Shown here in pieces: positions 44,999 through 56,645 of a DNA stretch of 64,000 nt; position 1 is the stretch's first letter; the number at the start of each line of letters is the position of its first letter. Under the pieces are notes generated by a model that searched no databases, was not told where the DNA came from, and was given only the letters and a program-made list of their open reading frames with translations. The translations under genes were made by a program, and so were the position numbers. The stretch covers positions 62,001 through 126,000 of the forward strand of contig NZ_QZMN01000009.1 of the NCBI RefSeq assembly GCF_003702705.1, written 5' to 3'. This stretch comes from Ornithinimicrobium cerasi. GTDB taxonomy: Bacteria > Actinomycetota > Actinomycetes > Actinomycetales > Dermatophilaceae.

Positions 44999-45690
44999 CG
45001 GGCCGCCTCCTCGCGGGCGTCCGCCGCGTCGCGAGCGGCCACGTGGTCCCGCTGGGCCTGGGTGGGACCGGTGACCTGACCCCGGTAGTAGTCGCGCTCC
45101 TCCATGCCCTCGGCCATCGGGAACGGCGGCTGCAGCTGGTCCGCGCCCATCGGTGCGAGGAGCTGGTGCTTCTCGTAGATGAGCGCCGAGCGGGTGGGGT
45201 CGGTCAGCTCGTACTCGTTGGTCATCGTCAGCGCGCGGGTCGGGCACGCCTCGATGCACAGCCCGCAGAAGATGCACCGCAGGTAGTTGATCTGGTAGAC
45301 GCGGCCGTAGCGCTCACCCGGGGAGAACCGGGCCTCGGCCGTGTTGTCGGCACCCTCGACGTAGATCGCGTCGGCGGGGCAGGCCCAGGCGCACAGCTCG
45401 CAGCCCACGCACTTCTCCAGCCCGTCGGGGTGCCGGTTGAGCTGGTGCCGTCCGTGGAACCGCGCGGCGGTCGGCCGCTTGACCTCGGGGTACTCCTGGG
45501 TGGGGACCTTGCGGAACATCGTCGAGAAGGTCACGCCGAAGCCGGCGACGGGCGCGAACAGCTGCTCGAGGAAGCCCGGTTCGGGACGGCCGGTGCGCTC
45601 CTCGGCGGGGCGGGCCGGGGCGGCGGCCGGCTCGCGCCGGCTCGGGGCGTCCTGCGGTCGGTCGGCGGTCGGGTCGGTCTGGTCAGCCAC
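44995..45690 (-). CDS. nuoI: NADH-quinone oxidoreductase subunit I
   Basis: 231 residues with two 4Fe-4S ligand sets: Cys 94/97/100/104 ([12 protein letters not shown]) and 139/142/145/149 ([12 protein letters not shown]). The N-terminal 40 residues are a Pro/Ala/Arg-rich extension. GTG 45690 overlaps the last eight bases of nuoH. Electrons pass from NuoG through this subunit to NuoB. Confidence 0.96.
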   Translation of the reverse strand: MADQTDPTADRPQDAPSRREPAAAPARPAEERTGRPEPGFLEQLFAPVAGFGVTFSTMFRKVPTQEYPEVKRPTAARFHGRHQLNRHPDGLEKCVGCELCAWACPADAIYVEGADNTAEARFSPGERYGRVYQINYLRCIFCGLCIEACPTRALTMTNEYELTDPTRSALIYEKHQLLAPMGADQLQPPFPMAEGMEERDYYRGQVTGPTQAQRDHVAARDAADAREEAAR

Positions 45691-47104
45691 GGCGCTCCTC
45701 CGGGTCGGGGGTGGTGGTGGAACTGCTCACGGTCACCGGCTGCGCGGCCTCGACGGCGGTCCGCGGCTCGACAACCTTCTGGCCGGGCAGGGGCGGGACG
45801 GGGTAGCCGCCGGCGAGCGGGTCGACCTCGGCGGGCACGGCCAGCCGCTCGTCCCTCTCGGTGGCGCGGCGCTGGGCGTAGCGGTCCCACAGGAAGATGC
45901 CGCCCACGACGAACACCCCGATGACCGCGAGCGTGGCCACCGTGACGAACCGGCCCTCGCCGAAGAAGCCCTCCTGGGCGGCACGGATGAGCATCACGGC
46001 GATCACCCACACCAGCGAGAGCGGGATGAGCACCTTCCACCCCAGCTTCATGAACTGGTCGTAGCGCACGCGCGGCAGCGAGCCGCGCAGCCACACGTAG
46101 AAGAAGATGAACATCCACATCTTCAGCGTGAACCACAGCAGACCCCACCAGCCCGAGCTCAGCATGTTGTCGTTGATGAGCGTCAGCGGCCAGGGCGCGT
46201 GGAAGCCCCCGAGGAAGAGGGTCGTGGCGAGGGCCGAGACGGTGAACATGTTGATGTACTCGCCGAGGAAGAACATCCCGAACTTCATCGAGGAGTACTC
46301 GGTGTGGAACCCGCCGCCGAGCTCGCCCTCGCCCTCGGCCAGGTCGAACGGCAGCCGGTTGGTCTCCCCCACCATCGTGATGAGGTAGACGACGAAGCTG
46401 AAGAACAGCGGCACGACGTACCACATCGGGATCTCGAAGAGCCCGAAGACCGAGACCGGCTCGGCCTGGCGCGCGACGATCTGGCTGGTGGACATCGACC
46501 CGGCGTAGAGGAACACGGCGACCAGGGAGAGCCCCATGGCGATCTCGTAGGAGATGACCTGGGCCGTCGAGCGGAGCCCGCCGAGCAGGGGGTAGGTGGA
46601 CCCGGACGACCAGCCGGCGAGGACGAAGCCGTAGGCACCGACGCCGGCGACGGCAAGCACGAGGAGCACCGCGACCGGGGTGTCGGTCAGCTGCAGCGGG
46701 GTGGTGTGACCGAACATCCGGACGTCACCGCCGAGCGGGATGATCGCGAAGGAGACGAACGCCAGCGACGCCACGAGGAGCGGCGCCGCGTAGAACATCA
46801 GCTTGTCCGCGTTCTTGGGCGTCACGTCCTCCTTGAGGAAGAGCTTGATGCCGTCGGCGAGGGTCTGCAGGATCCCCAGGGGGCCGAACCGGTTGGGCCC
46901 CGGGCGCTGCTGCATCCGGCCGATGACGCGTCGCTCGAACCAGATGACCACGACGACGGACAGCATGACGTAGACGAAGAGCAGCAGCGCCTTGACCAGC
47001 GACAACCACCACGGGGTGTCGCTGAAGTCGGCCGCCGGCCGGTCGACGGCCGGCAGGGCCAGACCCGCGGCGAGCAGGTCGGGGTATGCCGTGAGCAGGC
47101 TCAT
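45683..47104 (-). CDS. nuoH: NADH-quinone oxidoreductase subunit H
   Basis: 473 residues. Quinone-site loops are [60 protein letters not shown] and [17 protein letters not shown] soluble C-terminal extension of about 60 residues ([20 protein letters not shown] on) distinguishes it from the 324-residue partial-cluster copy. ATG 47104 overlaps the nuoG stop (ATGA). Confidence 0.97.
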   Translation of the reverse strand: MSLLTAYPDLLAAGLALPAVDRPAADFSDTPWWLSLVKALLLFVYVMLSVVVVIWFERRVIGRMQQRPGPNRFGPLGILQTLADGIKLFLKEDVTPKNADKLMFYAAPLLVASLAFVSFAIIPLGGDVRMFGHTTPLQLTDTPVAVLLVLAVAGVGAYGFVLAGWSSGSTYPLLGGLRSTAQVISYEIAMGLSLVAVFLYAGSMSTSQIVARQAEPVSVFGLFEIPMWYVVPLFFSFVVYLITMVGETNRLPFDLAEGEGELGGGFHTEYSSMKFGMFFLGEYINMFTVSALATTLFLGGFHAPWPLTLINDNMLSSGWWGLLWFTLKMWMFIFFYVWLRGSLPRVRYDQFMKLGWKVLIPLSLVWVIAVMLIRAAQEGFFGEGRFVTVATLAVIGVFVVGGIFLWDRYAQRRATERDERLAVPAEVDPLAGGYPVPPLPGQKVVEPRTAVEAAQPVTVSSSTTTPDPEERRG

Positions 47105-49680
47105 GCCTCACCTCGCGTGTGGATGTGCGCGCCGGGGGCACCGGCGGCGATGCGGACCACGGCGCCCGCGTCCACCCCGAGGGTGGCGCGGACCGTGGAG
47201 CCGGTCGAGTTGGTCGGGACCCAGACGACGCCGTCGTGCATGGCGGTCAGCGAGACCGGCAGCACGATCGAGCCGCGGTCGGTGGAGACGGTGACCAGGT
47301 CGTCCTCCCCCACCCCGAGGGCTGCCGCCGTGCCGGCGGAGACCCGGGCCCGTGCCTGCGGCGCGGTCCCGGCGAGGAACGGCTCGCCGTCCTGGAGCGA
47401 CCCCTCGTCGAGCAGGTGGTGCCAGGTGGCGAGGACCGCCTCCCCCGCCGCCGGCGCTGCCGGGCCCACGGGCGCCACCGTCGGCGCTGGCGGGCGGGAC
47501 GCGGAGGTGCCGAGCGCGGTGAGCTCGCGGCGGACGGCCTGCACCGACTCGGTGCCCAGCCGGACGCCCATCGCGTCGGCGAGGCGGTCCAGGACCACGT
47601 GGTCGGACTGGGCAGAGGAGTCCAGCGCCTGCTCGAAGAGGCGCAGGCGCCCCTCCCAGTTGGCGTAGGCGCCGCTCTTCTCCTGCTGCGGGGCGACCGG
47701 CAGGATGACGTCGGCGTAGGCGTGGACCTCGGTCTCGCGGACCTCCAGGCTCACGACGAAGGCGCGGCGCAGGGCCTCCCGCGCCAGCTCGGGATCGGGC
47801 AGGTCGTCGATCTCGACCCCGCCGACGACGAGGACGTCGATCTCCCCGTGGGCCGCGGCCTCGAGGATCGCCGTGGTGTCGCGCCCCTCCCGCTCGGGGA
47901 GGGCCGTCGTCCGCCACGCCCCGGCGACCGTGGCACGCGCCGCGGCGTCACCGACGAGGTGACCACCCGGCAGCAGCCCCGGCAGGGCGCCGACCTCGAC
48001 CGCTCCCCGCTCGCCGGCGCGACGGGGGACCCAGGCCAGGAAGCTCCCCGTCCGCTCGGCCAGGGCGGCGGCGGCGGAGAGGGCTCCGGGCACCGTGGCC
48101 AGACGCTCCCCGACGAGGATCACCGACCCCTCGGTGAGGCTGTCCGCGGCCAGGGTGTACTCGCTGGTGCCCTCGTCCAGGGCGGCGGCGGGCAGCGGCT
48201 CGGCCGGACCGTCGACCGGTCGGGCCGCAGACTGCTCGCGGTGCGCGGACAGCGCCTGGAGCACCTCGGCCTCGGTGCCCGGCGCCGAGGCCAGCAGCGT
48301 GCCGCTCAGCTTGGTGAGCCCGCGCGTCGCGAACGGCGCGACGCCATACACCTGGGTCTTGCTGCGGCGCACCGCCTTGCGCAGGCGGAGGAAGACGATC
48401 GGGCTCTCGTCCTCGGGCTCGAGGCCGACGAGGAGCACGGAGGGCGCCTTCTCGAGGGTGGCGTAGCTGACGTCCCGGGCGCCGACGACGCTGGAGGCGA
48501 GGAAGGCCGCCTCCTCCGCGCTGTGCGGGCGGGCCCGGTGGTCCACGTCGTTGGTGCCCAGCGCGACCCGGGCCAGCTTGGCGTAGGCGTAGGCGTCCTC
48601 GACGCTCACCCGGCCGCCGACGAGCACGCCGGCCGCCCGGGCCCCTGACAGGGCTGCCGCCGCGGCCTGGTAGGCGGTCCGCCACGGGGTGACGGCGTAC
48701 TCGCCGTCCGACCCGCGGACCACCGGCTCGCGCAGCCGGTCCGCGAGGGTGGGGTAGGTGAAGGCCCACCGCCCCTTGTCGCAGTTCCACTCCTCGTTGA
48801 CCTCGGGGTCGTCCAGCGCCATCCGACGCAGCACGGCGCCGCGACGGTGGTCGGTGCGCAGCGAGCACCCGGAGGCGCAGTGCTCGCACACGCTGGGGGT
48901 GGAGACCAGGTCGAACGGGCGGGAGCGGAAGCGGTAGGCGGCACCCGTGAGCGCACCGACCGGGCAGATCTGCACGGTGTTGCCCGAGAAGTAGCTCTCG
49001 AAGGGCTTCTCCTCGTAGATGCCGACCTGCTGCAGGGCGCCGCGCTCGATGAGGGCGATGAAGGGGTCGCCCGCGACCTGGTCGGAGAACCGGGTGCAGC
49101 GCGCGCACAGGACGCAGCGCTCCCGGTCCAGCAGCACCTGGCTGGAGATGTTGACCGGCTTGGGGAAGGTGCGCTTGACGTCCTCGAACCGCGACGTCGG
49201 CCGACCGTTGGACATGGCCTGGTTCTGCAGCGGGCACTCCCCGCCCTTGTCGCAGACCGGGCAGTCGAGGGGGTGGTTGATGAGCAGCAGCTCCATGACG
49301 CCGTGCTGGGCCTTGTCGGCCACCGGGCTCGTGTCCTGGGTGCGCACCTGCATGCCCGGGCTGACCACCATCGTGCAGGAGGCCTGCGGCTTGGGCATCG
49401 GTCGCAGGGTGCCCTCGCGGTCGGGGGTGGCGACGTCGACGAGGCACTGGCGGCAGGCACCGACGGGGTCCAGGAGCGGGTGGTCGCAGAACCGCGGGAT
49501 GTGGATCCCCACGTGCTCGGCGGCGCGGATCACCAGGGTCCCCTCGGGCACCGACACCGGGACGTCGTCGATGGTCAGCTCGACCATCGTGACGTCGGGC
49601 TCGGCCGGGAACGACGTGCTGGCGTCGCCACCGTCGGTGACGGAGTTGCCGCCTGCTGCGGGGGAGGTCGAGACGCTCAT
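47101..49680 (-). CDS. nuoG: NADH-quinone oxidoreductase subunit G
   Basis: 859-residue peripheral-arm subunit with several Fe-S clusters: 2Fe-2S ligands in [20 protein letters not shown], then [37 protein letters not shown], and the extra 4Fe-4S site [20 protein letters not shown]. The C-terminal half has the molybdopterin-oxidoreductase fold without cofactor ligands. ATG 49680 overlaps the nuoF stop. The first 30 residues are an unconserved Ser/Gly-rich leader. Confidence 0.96.
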   Translation of the reverse strand: MSVSTSPAAGGNSVTDGGDASTSFPAEPDVTMVELTIDDVPVSVPEGTLVIRAAEHVGIHIPRFCDHPLLDPVGACRQCLVDVATPDREGTLRPMPKPQASCTMVVSPGMQVRTQDTSPVADKAQHGVMELLLINHPLDCPVCDKGGECPLQNQAMSNGRPTSRFEDVKRTFPKPVNISSQVLLDRERCVLCARCTRFSDQVAGDPFIALIERGALQQVGIYEEKPFESYFSGNTVQICPVGALTGAAYRFRSRPFDLVSTPSVCEHCASGCSLRTDHRRGAVLRRMALDDPEVNEEWNCDKGRWAFTYPTLADRLREPVVRGSDGEYAVTPWRTAYQAAAAALSGARAAGVLVGGRVSVEDAYAYAKLARVALGTNDVDHRARPHSAEEAAFLASSVVGARDVSYATLEKAPSVLLVGLEPEDESPIVFLRLRKAVRRSKTQVYGVAPFATRGLTKLSGTLLASAPGTEAEVLQALSAHREQSAARPVDGPAEPLPAAALDEGTSEYTLAADSLTEGSVILVGERLATVPGALSAAAALAERTGSFLAWVPRRAGERGAVEVGALPGLLPGGHLVGDAAARATVAGAWRTTALPEREGRDTTAILEAAAHGEIDVLVVGGVEIDDLPDPELAREALRRAFVVSLEVRETEVHAYADVILPVAPQQEKSGAYANWEGRLRLFEQALDSSAQSDHVVLDRLADAMGVRLGTESVQAVRRELTALGTSASRPPAPTVAPVGPAAPAAGEAVLATWHHLLDEGSLQDGEPFLAGTAPQARARVSAGTAAALGVGEDDLVTVSTDRGSIVLPVSLTAMHDGVVWVPTNSTGSTVRATLGVDAGAVVRIAAGAPGAHIHTRGEA

Positions 49681-50990
49681 GCGGGCTGGCTCTCCTTCGC
49701 GAAGAGGGTGGAGCGCTCCGGCGGGAAGAGCTCGTACCACGGCGTGTGCATCGCCTGCTCGAACTCCTCGCGGAAGTACTGGATGGCCGAGGTGACCGGG
49801 CTGGTGGCGCCGTCACCCAGGGCGCAGAACGCCCGGCCCAGGATGTTGTCGCAGATGTCGTCGAGCTTCTCGATGTCGCCCTCGTGGCCCTGGCCGTTCT
49901 CCAGCCGGGTCATGATCTGCTTGAGCCAGAAGGTCCCCTCGCGGCAGGGGGTGCACTTCCCGCAGGACTCGTGGGCGTAGAAGTCGGTCCAGCGGGAGAC
50001 CGCGTGCACGACCGAGGTCGTCTCGTCGAAGATCTGCAGCGCCCTGGTCCCGAGCATCGAGCCCTCCTTGGCGACCGACTCGAAGTCGAGCGGCACGTCG
50101 AGGTGGGCGTCGGTGAAGATCGGCGTCGAGGACCCGCCGGGGGTCCAGAACTTGAGGCGGTGGCCGTCGCGGACCCCGCCGGCCATCTCGAGCAGCTCGC
50201 GCAGCGTGATGCCCAGCGGCGCCTCGTACTGGCCGGGCCGGGTGACGTGCCCGGAGAGGCTGAAGATGCCGAAGCCCTGCGACTTCTCCGTGCCCATGTC
50301 GGCGAACCAGTCGGCGCCGTGCAGCACGATGGGCGGGACGGAGGCGATCGACTCGACGTTGTTGACGACCGTCGGCCGGGCGTACAGGCCGGCGACCGCA
50401 GGGAAGGGGGGCTTGAGGCGGGGCTGCCCCCGCCGACCCTCCAGCGAGTCCAGCAGGGCGGTCTCCTCGCCGCAGATGTAGGCCCCGGCGCCCGCGTGGA
50501 CGGTGATGTCGAGGTCGAACCCGGAACCGAGGATGTCCTTGCCGAGGTACCCCGCGGCGTACGCCTCCTCGACCGCGCGCAGGAGGCGGCGGTAGACGTG
50601 GACGATCTCGCCGCGCACGTAGATGAAGGCGTGGTGGCAGCCGATCGCGTAGGACGTGATGATCATGCCCTCGATGAGGAACTGCGGGGCCGCCATCATG
50701 AGCGGGGTGTCCTTGCAGGTGCCCGGCTCGGACTCGTCGGCGTTGACGACGAGGTAGCGGGGACCTCCGTCCGGGGGCGGCAGGAAGCCCCACTTGAGGC
50801 CGGTGGGGAAGCCTGCGCCGCCGCGGCCGCGCAGGCCGGAGTCCTTGGTCATCGCGACGAGGTCGGCGGGGTCCTTGTCGAGGGCGGCACGCAGGGCCTG
50901 GTAGCCCTCGTTGTCCTCGTAGGTCGCCAGGGTCCAGGACTGGGGGTGGTCCCAGAACTTTGTCAGGATCGGGGTCAGCACGGTGCTCAC
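49677..50990 (-). CDS. nuoF: NADH-quinone oxidoreductase subunit F
   Basis: 437 residues, binding NADH, FMN and one 4Fe-4S cluster. The glycine-rich site is [16 protein letters not shown], followed by [40 protein letters not shown], and the cluster ligands [11 protein letters not shown]. Every residue expected for NADH entry is present, so this operon encodes the true NADH-oxidising enzyme. GTG 50990 overlaps the nuoE stop. Confidence 0.97.
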   Translation of the reverse strand: MSTVLTPILTKFWDHPQSWTLATYEDNEGYQALRAALDKDPADLVAMTKDSGLRGRGGAGFPTGLKWGFLPPPDGGPRYLVVNADESEPGTCKDTPLMMAAPQFLIEGMIITSYAIGCHHAFIYVRGEIVHVYRRLLRAVEEAYAAGYLGKDILGSGFDLDITVHAGAGAYICGEETALLDSLEGRRGQPRLKPPFPAVAGLYARPTVVNNVESIASVPPIVLHGADWFADMGTEKSQGFGIFSLSGHVTRPGQYEAPLGITLRELLEMAGGVRDGHRLKFWTPGGSSTPIFTDAHLDVPLDFESVAKEGSMLGTRALQIFDETTSVVHAVSRWTDFYAHESCGKCTPCREGTFWLKQIMTRLENGQGHEGDIEKLDDICDNILGRAFCALGDGATSPVTSAIQYFREEFEQAMHTPWYELFPPERSTLFAKESQPA

Positions 50991-51880
50991 GCGTCCTTCT
51001 CCTCCGTCTGCGCCCCGGCGGGGCGGCCGTCGTTGATCTCGCCGTCCCCGGGCTTCTCGTCCGGCTCGTTGGTGGGTGCGTTGACCGAGCCGTAGCCACC
51101 CCGCTCCATGCCGCCCGCTTGCGCCTCCGGCGACGCCTCGGTGTCGTGCTGGACGGAGGCGGTGGACGAGCTCGGGGCGGTCCAGCCCTGCTCCTTGGCC
51201 AGGCGGACCCCCCGCAGCGACGCCTCCCCGGCGCCGACGCCCTCGTCGGCCAGGCCGTCGTGGAAGCCGGCCAGGACGCGGGAGACCTGCTTGAAGGAGC
51301 AGACCCGGCTGGGCCCGCGGGTCGGCGTGACGTCCTCACCGGCGCGCAGCCGGTCGACCAGCACCTTCGTGGAGTCGGGGGTCTGGTGGTCGAAGAACTC
51401 CCAGTTGACCATCACCACGGGGGCGAAGTCGCAGGCCGCGTTGCACTCGACGCGCTCGAGGGTGATCCTGCCGTCCTCGGTGGTCTCGTCGTGACCGACC
51501 CCGAGGTGCTCGCTCACCTCGTCGAAGATCTGGTCGCCGCCCATGATGGCGCACAGCGTGTTGGTGCAGACGCCGACCGTGTAGTCGCCGTTGGGGTGGC
51601 GCTTGTACTGGGTGTAGAAGGTCGCCACGCCGCTCACCTCCGCCGTGGTCAGCCCCAGCTGGTCGGCGCAGAAGTGCACGCCGCGGCCGGTGACGTAACC
51701 GTCGACCGACTGGACGAGGTGGAGCAGCGGGAGCAGCGCGGAGCGCGCCTGCGGGTAGCGCGCGATGATCAGCGCGGCGTCCGCGGTCAGCTGGTCGAGG
51801 ACGTCGGGTGCGTAGGGCTCCTCGGACGCCTGCAGCGGCGTCTGGTGGTGCAGCGGCTCGAGCCCGTGGTCGGTGGTCAT
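50987..51880 (-). CDS. nuoE: NADH-quinone oxidoreductase subunit E
   Basis: 297 residues: thioredoxin-like 2Fe-2S domain (40-190) with ligands in [14 protein letters not shown] and [12 protein letters not shown]. The C-terminal 100 residues ([19 protein letters not shown] on) are low-complexity, Gly/Glu/Asp-rich and absent from most NuoE proteins, as in other actinobacteria. ATG 51880 overlaps the nuoD stop (ATGA). Confidence 0.95.
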   Translation of the reverse strand: MTTDHGLEPLHHQTPLQASEEPYAPDVLDQLTADAALIIARYPQARSALLPLLHLVQSVDGYVTGRGVHFCADQLGLTTAEVSGVATFYTQYKRHPNGDYTVGVCTNTLCAIMGGDQIFDEVSEHLGVGHDETTEDGRITLERVECNAACDFAPVVMVNWEFFDHQTPDSTKVLVDRLRAGEDVTPTRGPSRVCSFKQVSRVLAGFHDGLADEGVGAGEASLRGVRLAKEQGWTAPSSSTASVQHDTEASPEAQAGGMERGGYGSVNAPTNEPDEKPGDGEINDGRPAGAQTEEKDA

Positions 51881-53301
51881 CGGTCCACGCCTCCCATCAC
51901 GGGGTCGATCGAGGCCACGGCGACGATGACGTCGGCGACGAGGCCGCCCTCGGCCAGCGCCGACGCCGCCTGCAGGTTGTGGAAGCTGGGGTCCCGGAAG
52001 TGCGCCCGGTAGGGCCGGGTGCCCCCGTCGGAGACCAGGTGTACGCCCAGCTCGCCCTTGGGCGACTCGATGGGCACGTAGACCTGGCCCGGCGGGACGC
52101 GGAAGCCCTCGGTGACCAGCTTGAAGTGGTGGATGAGGGACTCCATCGACTCCCCCATGATCTCGCGGATGTGGTCCAGCGAGTTGCCCTGCCCGTCGGC
52201 CCCGACGGAGAGCTGGGCGGGCCAGGCGATCTTGCGGTCGGCGACCATCACCGGCTCGCCCTGGCTCGCCCGCAGCCGCTCGATGGCCTGCTCGGCGATC
52301 CGCAGCGACTGCCAGATCTCCTCCATGCGGATCACGGTCCGGCTGTAGGCGTCCATGTCGCGCCGGGTGATCACGTCGAACTCGTAGGTCTCGTAGCCGC
52401 AGTAGGGCTCGGCCTTGCGGAGGTCGTGGGGCAACCCGGTGGAGCGCAGGATCGGCCCGGTGACGCCCAGCGCCATGCAGGCGGTGAGCGAGAGGTGACC
52501 GACGTCGACGGTCCGGCCCTTGTAGATCGGGTTCTCCAGGATCAGCCGCTCCAGCTCGGTGACGCCGCGGCGCAGGGCCGGCAGCTCCGACTCGAGCAGG
52601 TCGAGGTGCTCCGGGAGCACGTCCTGGGCGACCCCGCCCGGGCGGACGTAGGCGTGGTTCATGCGCAACCCGGACACGGCCTCGAAGAAGCGGAGGATGC
52701 GCTCGCGCTCGCGGAACCCGACGGTCATGATCGTCGTGGCCCCGAGCTCCATCCCACCGGTGGCCAGGCAGATGAGGTGGGAGCCGACCCTGTTCAGCTC
52801 CATCATCAGCACGCGGATGTCGCTGGCGCGCTGCGGGATCTGGTCGGTGATCCCGAGCAGCTTCTCCACGGCCAGGCAGTAGGCGGCCTCGTTGAAGATC
52901 GGCGTCAGGTAGTCCATGCGCGTGCAGAACGTGGTCCCCTGCACCCAGGTGCGGTACTCCATGTTCTTCTCGATGCCGGTGTGCAGGAAGCCGATGCCGG
53001 CCCGTGCCTCGCGCACGGTCTCCCCGTCCAGCTCCAGGATCAGGCGGAGGACGCCGTGGGTGGAGGGGTGCTGGGGGCCCATGTTCACCACGATGCGCTC
53101 GGCACCGAGGGTGGCGACGTCCTTGGCGATCTGGTCCCAGTCCCCGCCGCCGGCGTTGAACACCGCCCCGCCGTCCACGCTGTCGGCGAACTCGTCGCGG
53201 TCGGAGTAGTAGTCCGTCGCCGAGATCGGGTCCAGGTGCTCGGCGCCCTCGTCGGCGCGGGTGCCGACGTGGGTCCCGTCGGGCTGGCCGGTGGTGGTCA
53301 C
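51877..53301 (-). CDS. nuoD: NADH-quinone oxidoreductase subunit D
   Basis: 474-residue 49-kDa-type quinone-site subunit. [20 protein letters not shown] is absent as a single run here but appears as [16 protein letters not shown], with the quinone-binding His, followed by [33 protein letters not shown] and [20 protein letters not shown] (as [13 protein letters not shown]). It is the only nuoD in the window, so the partial cluster has none of its own. GTG 53301 overlaps the nuoC stop. Confidence 0.97.
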   Translation of the reverse strand: MTTTGQPDGTHVGTRADEGAEHLDPISATDYYSDRDEFADSVDGGAVFNAGGGDWDQIAKDVATLGAERIVVNMGPQHPSTHGVLRLILELDGETVREARAGIGFLHTGIEKNMEYRTWVQGTTFCTRMDYLTPIFNEAAYCLAVEKLLGITDQIPQRASDIRVLMMELNRVGSHLICLATGGMELGATTIMTVGFRERERILRFFEAVSGLRMNHAYVRPGGVAQDVLPEHLDLLESELPALRRGVTELERLILENPIYKGRTVDVGHLSLTACMALGVTGPILRSTGLPHDLRKAEPYCGYETYEFDVITRRDMDAYSRTVIRMEEIWQSLRIAEQAIERLRASQGEPVMVADRKIAWPAQLSVGADGQGNSLDHIREIMGESMESLIHHFKLVTEGFRVPPGQVYVPIESPKGELGVHLVSDGGTRPYRAHFRDPSFHNLQAASALAEGGLVADVIVAVASIDPVMGGVDR

Positions 53302-54107
53302 TTGTAGCTCCTCCGCTGGTCGGGTGCGGGGATGGTGGCGCCGTGGTACTCGACCGGCACGCCACCGAGAGGGTAGTCCTTGCGCTGCGGGTGCCCGGCC
53401 CAGTCGTCCGGCATGAGGATGCGGGTCAGGCCGCGGTGGCCCTCGAAGACGATGCCGAACATGTCGAACGTCTCCCGCTCGTGCCAGTCGTTGGCGGGGT
53501 AGATGTCGACGATGGTGGGGACGCGCGGGTCGTCCTCGGGGCAGCTGACGTCGAAGCGCACGCGCCGCATCCCGTGGGTGATCGAGGCGAAGTGGTAGAC
53601 CGCGTGCAGCTCGGCGCCGGTCTGCTCGGGCCAGTGCACGCCGGAGACGCCCAGACCCAGCTCGAACCGCAGGCGGGCGTCGTCGCGGAGGACCTGCAGG
53701 AGCGCGCGCAGGTGCTCGCGGCGCACGACGAGCGTCAGCTCGCCGCGGTCCACCACCACCTGCTCGACGCCGGACTCGAAGGCCTCGGGGGCCGCGGCCT
53801 GGAGGGCGTCGACCACCTCGTCGAAGTAGGAGCCGTAGGGCCGCTCGGCGCCGCCGGGGAGCAGGACCGGGACGTCCAGACCGCCGTAGCCGCTGGTGTC
53901 GGTCCCGAGGGTCCCGCCGAACATGCCCTGCCGACGGGCCACGACCACCGGCTCCCCGGGGGTGCTCGGACGGACGGCGTCGCCGGCCTGCGCCGTCGTC
54001 GTGTCGACCACCTGCTCCTCGGTACGGGCAGGCTGGTGTTCGGCGTCGCGGGTCGTCGTCTGGGACGGCGGAGTCTTGTCAGGTGTCTCCGGGCCGGTGC
54101 TCGTCAT
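53298..54107 (-). CDS. nuoC: NADH-quinone oxidoreductase subunit C
   Basis: 269 residues. The 30-kDa signature is [19 protein letters not shown], followed by [20 protein letters not shown] and [17 protein letters not shown]. The first 75 residues are a Thr/Pro/Glu-rich leader, unlike the 189-residue copy at 16934. ATG 54107 overlaps the nuoB stop (ATGA). Confidence 0.96.
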   Translation of the reverse strand: MTSTGPETPDKTPPSQTTTRDAEHQPARTEEQVVDTTTAQAGDAVRPSTPGEPVVVARRQGMFGGTLGTDTSGYGGLDVPVLLPGGAERPYGSYFDEVVDALQAAAPEAFESGVEQVVVDRGELTLVVRREHLRALLQVLRDDARLRFELGLGVSGVHWPEQTGAELHAVYHFASITHGMRRVRFDVSCPEDDPRVPTIVDIYPANDWHERETFDMFGIVFEGHRGLTRILMPDDWAGHPQRKDYPLGGVPVEYHGATIPAPDQRRSYK

Positions 54108-54667
54108 GCCAGCAACCCCTTGTGCTCGTGGAGCGGAGCCGCTCCCAGGGCCGCGCGCTCGGCGGCGCGGGCGGCCTCCTCGCGGTTGACGCCGAAGCTG
54201 AACTCGCGGATCTGCCGCTGCAGCTCCAGGAGGGCGTTGAGCAGCATCTCCGGGCGCGGCGGACAGCCGGGCAGGTAGACGTCGACAGGCACGATGTGGT
54301 CCACGCCCTGCACGATCGCGTAGTTGTTGAACATCCCTCCCGAGCTGGCGCAGACGCCCATCGAGATGACCCACTTGGGGTTGGGCATCTGGTCGTAGAC
54401 CTGCCGCACCACGGGCGCCATCTTCTGGGAGACCCGTCCCGCGACGATCATCAGGTCGGCCTGGCGCGGCGTGGCCGCGAAGCGCTCCATCCCGAAGCGC
54501 GCGATGTCGTAGTCGGGCGTGCCCACGGCCATCATCTCGATCGCGCAGCAGGCGAGCCCGAAGGTCGCCGGCCACACCGACTGCTGGCGCAGCTGCCCGG
54601 CCAGGCCCTCGACCGTGCTGAGCATGATGCCACCGGGAATCTTGTCCTCAAGACCCATCTGTCTCAC
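54104..54667 (-). CDS. nuoB: NADH-quinone oxidoreductase subunit B
   Basis: 187 residues with the four ligands of cluster N2: Cys 40/41 ([10 protein letters not shown]), 106 ([10 protein letters not shown]) and 135 (LPGCPPRPE). GTG 54667 is used, following AAGGA. ATG 54658 is three codons in. It is separated from nuoA by 60 bp, the largest gap in the operon. Confidence 0.95.
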   Translation of the reverse strand: MRQMGLEDKIPGGIMLSTVEGLAGQLRQQSVWPATFGLACCAIEMMAVGTPDYDIARFGMERFAATPRQADLMIVAGRVSQKMAPVVRQVYDQMPNPKWVISMGVCASSGGMFNNYAIVQGVDHIVPVDVYLPGCPPRPEMLLNALLELQRQIREFSFGVNREEAARAAERAALGAAPLHEHKGLLA

Positions 54668-54727
54668 CCATTCCTTCCGCCGGCCCGGGCACGCGCCCGA
54701 CCGCCTGCCTCACGTCATACCCCTGCG

Positions 54728-55096
54728 TCATTCCCACTCCAGACCGCCCCGGCTCCACTCGTAGACGAAGGGCACCGAGACCACGACGAGGAAGAGCAGC
54801 ATCGCCAGCACCGAGAAGAGGCCGACCTGGTCGAAGGCCACCGCGAAGGGGTAGAGGAAGAGCACCTCGACGTCGAAGACGATGAAGAGCATCGCGGTGA
54901 GGTAGTACTTCACCGGCACGCGCCCGCCCTCGTGCGCCTGGGGGGTCGGCTGGATCCCGCACTCGTACGCCTCCGCCTTGGCCCGGTTGTACTGGGCCCT
55001 GCCGAGGAGCCCGCCGCCGAAGACGGACCCGAACGCGAAGAGGAGTCCGAAGAGGAGGAAGAAGACGATGGGGAGATAGGGGTGGTAGTCCATCAT
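54728..55096 (-). CDS. nuoA: NADH-quinone oxidoreductase subunit A
   Basis: 122 residues in three helices. YECGIQPTPQAHEGGRVPVK holds the conserved loop Cys missing from the partial-cluster NuoA, and FIVFDVEVLFLYPFAVAFDQ the acidic helix 2. ATG 55096 is placed 11 bases after AAAGGAG. It is the first gene of the 14-gene operon. Confidence 0.95.
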   Translation of the reverse strand: MMDYHPYLPIVFFLLFGLLFAFGSVFGGGLLGRAQYNRAKAEAYECGIQPTPQAHEGGRVPVKYYLTAMLFIVFDVEVLFLYPFAVAFDQVGLFSVLAMLLFLVVVSVPFVYEWSRGGLEWE

Positions 55097-55165
55097 CGGT
55101 GCCTGGACTCCTTTCGGGGCTGCCTCGGCGCCGGGCACGCCGAGGACAAGGTCGGACGCAGCGCA

Positions 55166-55171
55166 ATCCTA
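55166..55171 (-). promoter_or_regulatory. Possible -10 box of the nuo operon promoter
   Basis: TAGGAT on the minus strand, 70 bp before the nuoA start, in the 91-bp gap between nuoA and the MenJ-like gene. No convincing -35 lies 16-18 bp upstream. The assignment rests on the -10 alone. Confidence 0.3.
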
Positions 55172-55187
55172 GGGTGCTGGACTGCCA

Positions 55188-56480
55188 TCATGCCGCAGGG
55201 GTCATCCTGCTGAGCGCATTGAGGACGCGGTCGTCGAGCCGTCCGTCGCGCTCCTGCGGCAGGTTGGCCATGATCTTCAGGAGGAGGCGCATCAGCGACT
55301 TCCGGGGCAGCCCGTAGCGCACCGCCAGCCGCATCACCTCGGGCTTGCCGATGAGCGTGGCGAACCCCTTGCCGAGCATGTAGTAGCCCCCCAGCGACTG
55401 CTTCATCACGGTCGTGTAGGACTGCAGCACCGCCTCGGTCTCCCCGGGCGTGGCGCGGGCCAGCGCGGAGGCGATGACCTCCGCGGCGTGCCGGCCGGCC
55501 TCCATGGCCTCGGCGATGCCCTCGCCGTTGAACGGGTTGACCATCCCGCCGGCGTCCCCGACGAGGAGCAGGCCGCGGTCGTAGAGGGGCTGCCGGTTGA
55601 AGCACATCGGCAGCGCCGCGCCACGGATCGGGGCGAGCTGGGTCTCCTCGGAGATCTCCCACTCCTCGGGCATCGTGGCGACCCAGCGGCGCATCACGTC
55701 GCGGTAGTCGAAGGTGCCGAACTCCTCGGCCGTGTCGAGGATGCCCAGGCCGACGTTGCAGGTGCCGTCGCCGAGCGGGAAGAGCCACCCGTAGCCGGGC
55801 ATGAGCACGTCGGAGCCGTCGTCGCCCTTGGTCCACAGCTCCAGCCAGGACTCGATGTACTGGTCGTCGTGGCGGGGCGTGCGGTAGTAGGTGCGCACCG
55901 CGACGCCCATCGGACGGTCGTCGCGCTTGGGGCGGTCCATCGCCAGCGACAGCCGGCTGGAGTTGCCGTCGGCCGCCACGACCACGGGCGCGCGGTACTC
56001 GCGCGTCTCGCCGGTGGGGCGCCCGTCCGGGCCCATGACACGGGCGCTCACGCCGCAGATGTGCCCGCGACGGTCCAGGATCGGCGCCTGGACGCTGGTC
56101 AGCTCGTGCAGCCGCGCGCCGCGGGAGACGGCGTGGCGGGCGAGGATCTCGTCGAGGTCCATCCGGGTGCGGACGAGGCCGTAGGGGGGAAAGGTGGCGT
56201 TGCCGGGCCAGTCGAGCTCCAGGCGCATGCCCCCGCCGATGATGCGCAGGCCCTTGGTCCGGTGCCAGCCGTCCTCCTCGCGCGTCGGGACGCCGAGGCT
56301 GATCAGCTCCCGGACGGCGCGGGGGGTCAGACCGTCGCCGCAGATCTTGTCGCGGGGGAAGGACGTCTTCTCCAGGAGCACGACGTCGAGGCCGTGGGCC
56401 GCGAGATAGGCCGCGGTGCTCGACCCTCCGGGTCCGGCGCCGACGACGATCACCTGGGCGGTCTCGACCTGCGGATTCAC
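55188..56480 (-). CDS. FAD-dependent geranylgeranyl-reductase family protein, MenJ-like
   Basis: 430 residues. The FAD site IVVGAGPGGSSTAAYLAAHG is at residues 10-30, with KTSFPRDKICGDGLTPRAVR as the second motif and LLVGDAGGMVNPFNGEGIAE as the third. The match is to MenJ of mycobacteria, which hydrogenates one prenyl unit of menaquinone. The neighbouring quinone genes support the assignment, but other GGR-family substrates are possible. GTG 56480 has AGGA nine bases upstream, and TAGACT (56528-56523) may be its -10. Confidence 0.88.
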   Translation of the reverse strand: MNPQVETAQVIVVGAGPGGSSTAAYLAAHGLDVVLLEKTSFPRDKICGDGLTPRAVRELISLGVPTREEDGWHRTKGLRIIGGGMRLELDWPGNATFPPYGLVRTRMDLDEILARHAVSRGARLHELTSVQAPILDRRGHICGVSARVMGPDGRPTGETREYRAPVVVAADGNSSRLSLAMDRPKRDDRPMGVAVRTYYRTPRHDDQYIESWLELWTKGDDGSDVLMPGYGWLFPLGDGTCNVGLGILDTAEEFGTFDYRDVMRRWVATMPEEWEISEETQLAPIRGAALPMCFNRQPLYDRGLLLVGDAGGMVNPFNGEGIAEAMEAGRHAAEVIASALARATPGETEAVLQSYTTVMKQSLGGYYMLGKGFATLIGKPEVMRLAVRYGLPRKSLMRLLLKIMANLPQERDGRLDDRVLNALSRMTPAA

Positions 56481-56575
56481 GATCGTGCGTCCTCGCTTGT
56501 GCCGACGTTCACTAACTGCGCCAGTCTAGGCACGGGGTTCGGGCGACCCGGATGAGGGGTTCCTTGTCACGATTA

Positions 56576-56593
56576 GGTCAGGTCATCCTGACC
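56576..56593 (-). terminator. Hairpin downstream of the exonuclease gene
   Basis: GGTCAGG and CCTGACC are perfect 7-bp arms around TCAT, about 53 bp beyond the exonuclease stop in the direction of transcription. The following bases are TAATCG, with no U run. It separates the exonuclease/DUF294/menG group from the MenJ-like gene in the 165-bp intergenic stretch. Confidence 0.45.
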
Positions 56594-56645
56594 CATTGCC
56601 GGGCCGAGGACGAGGGCAGTCCCGCCCGCTCCGGACCATGACTCA

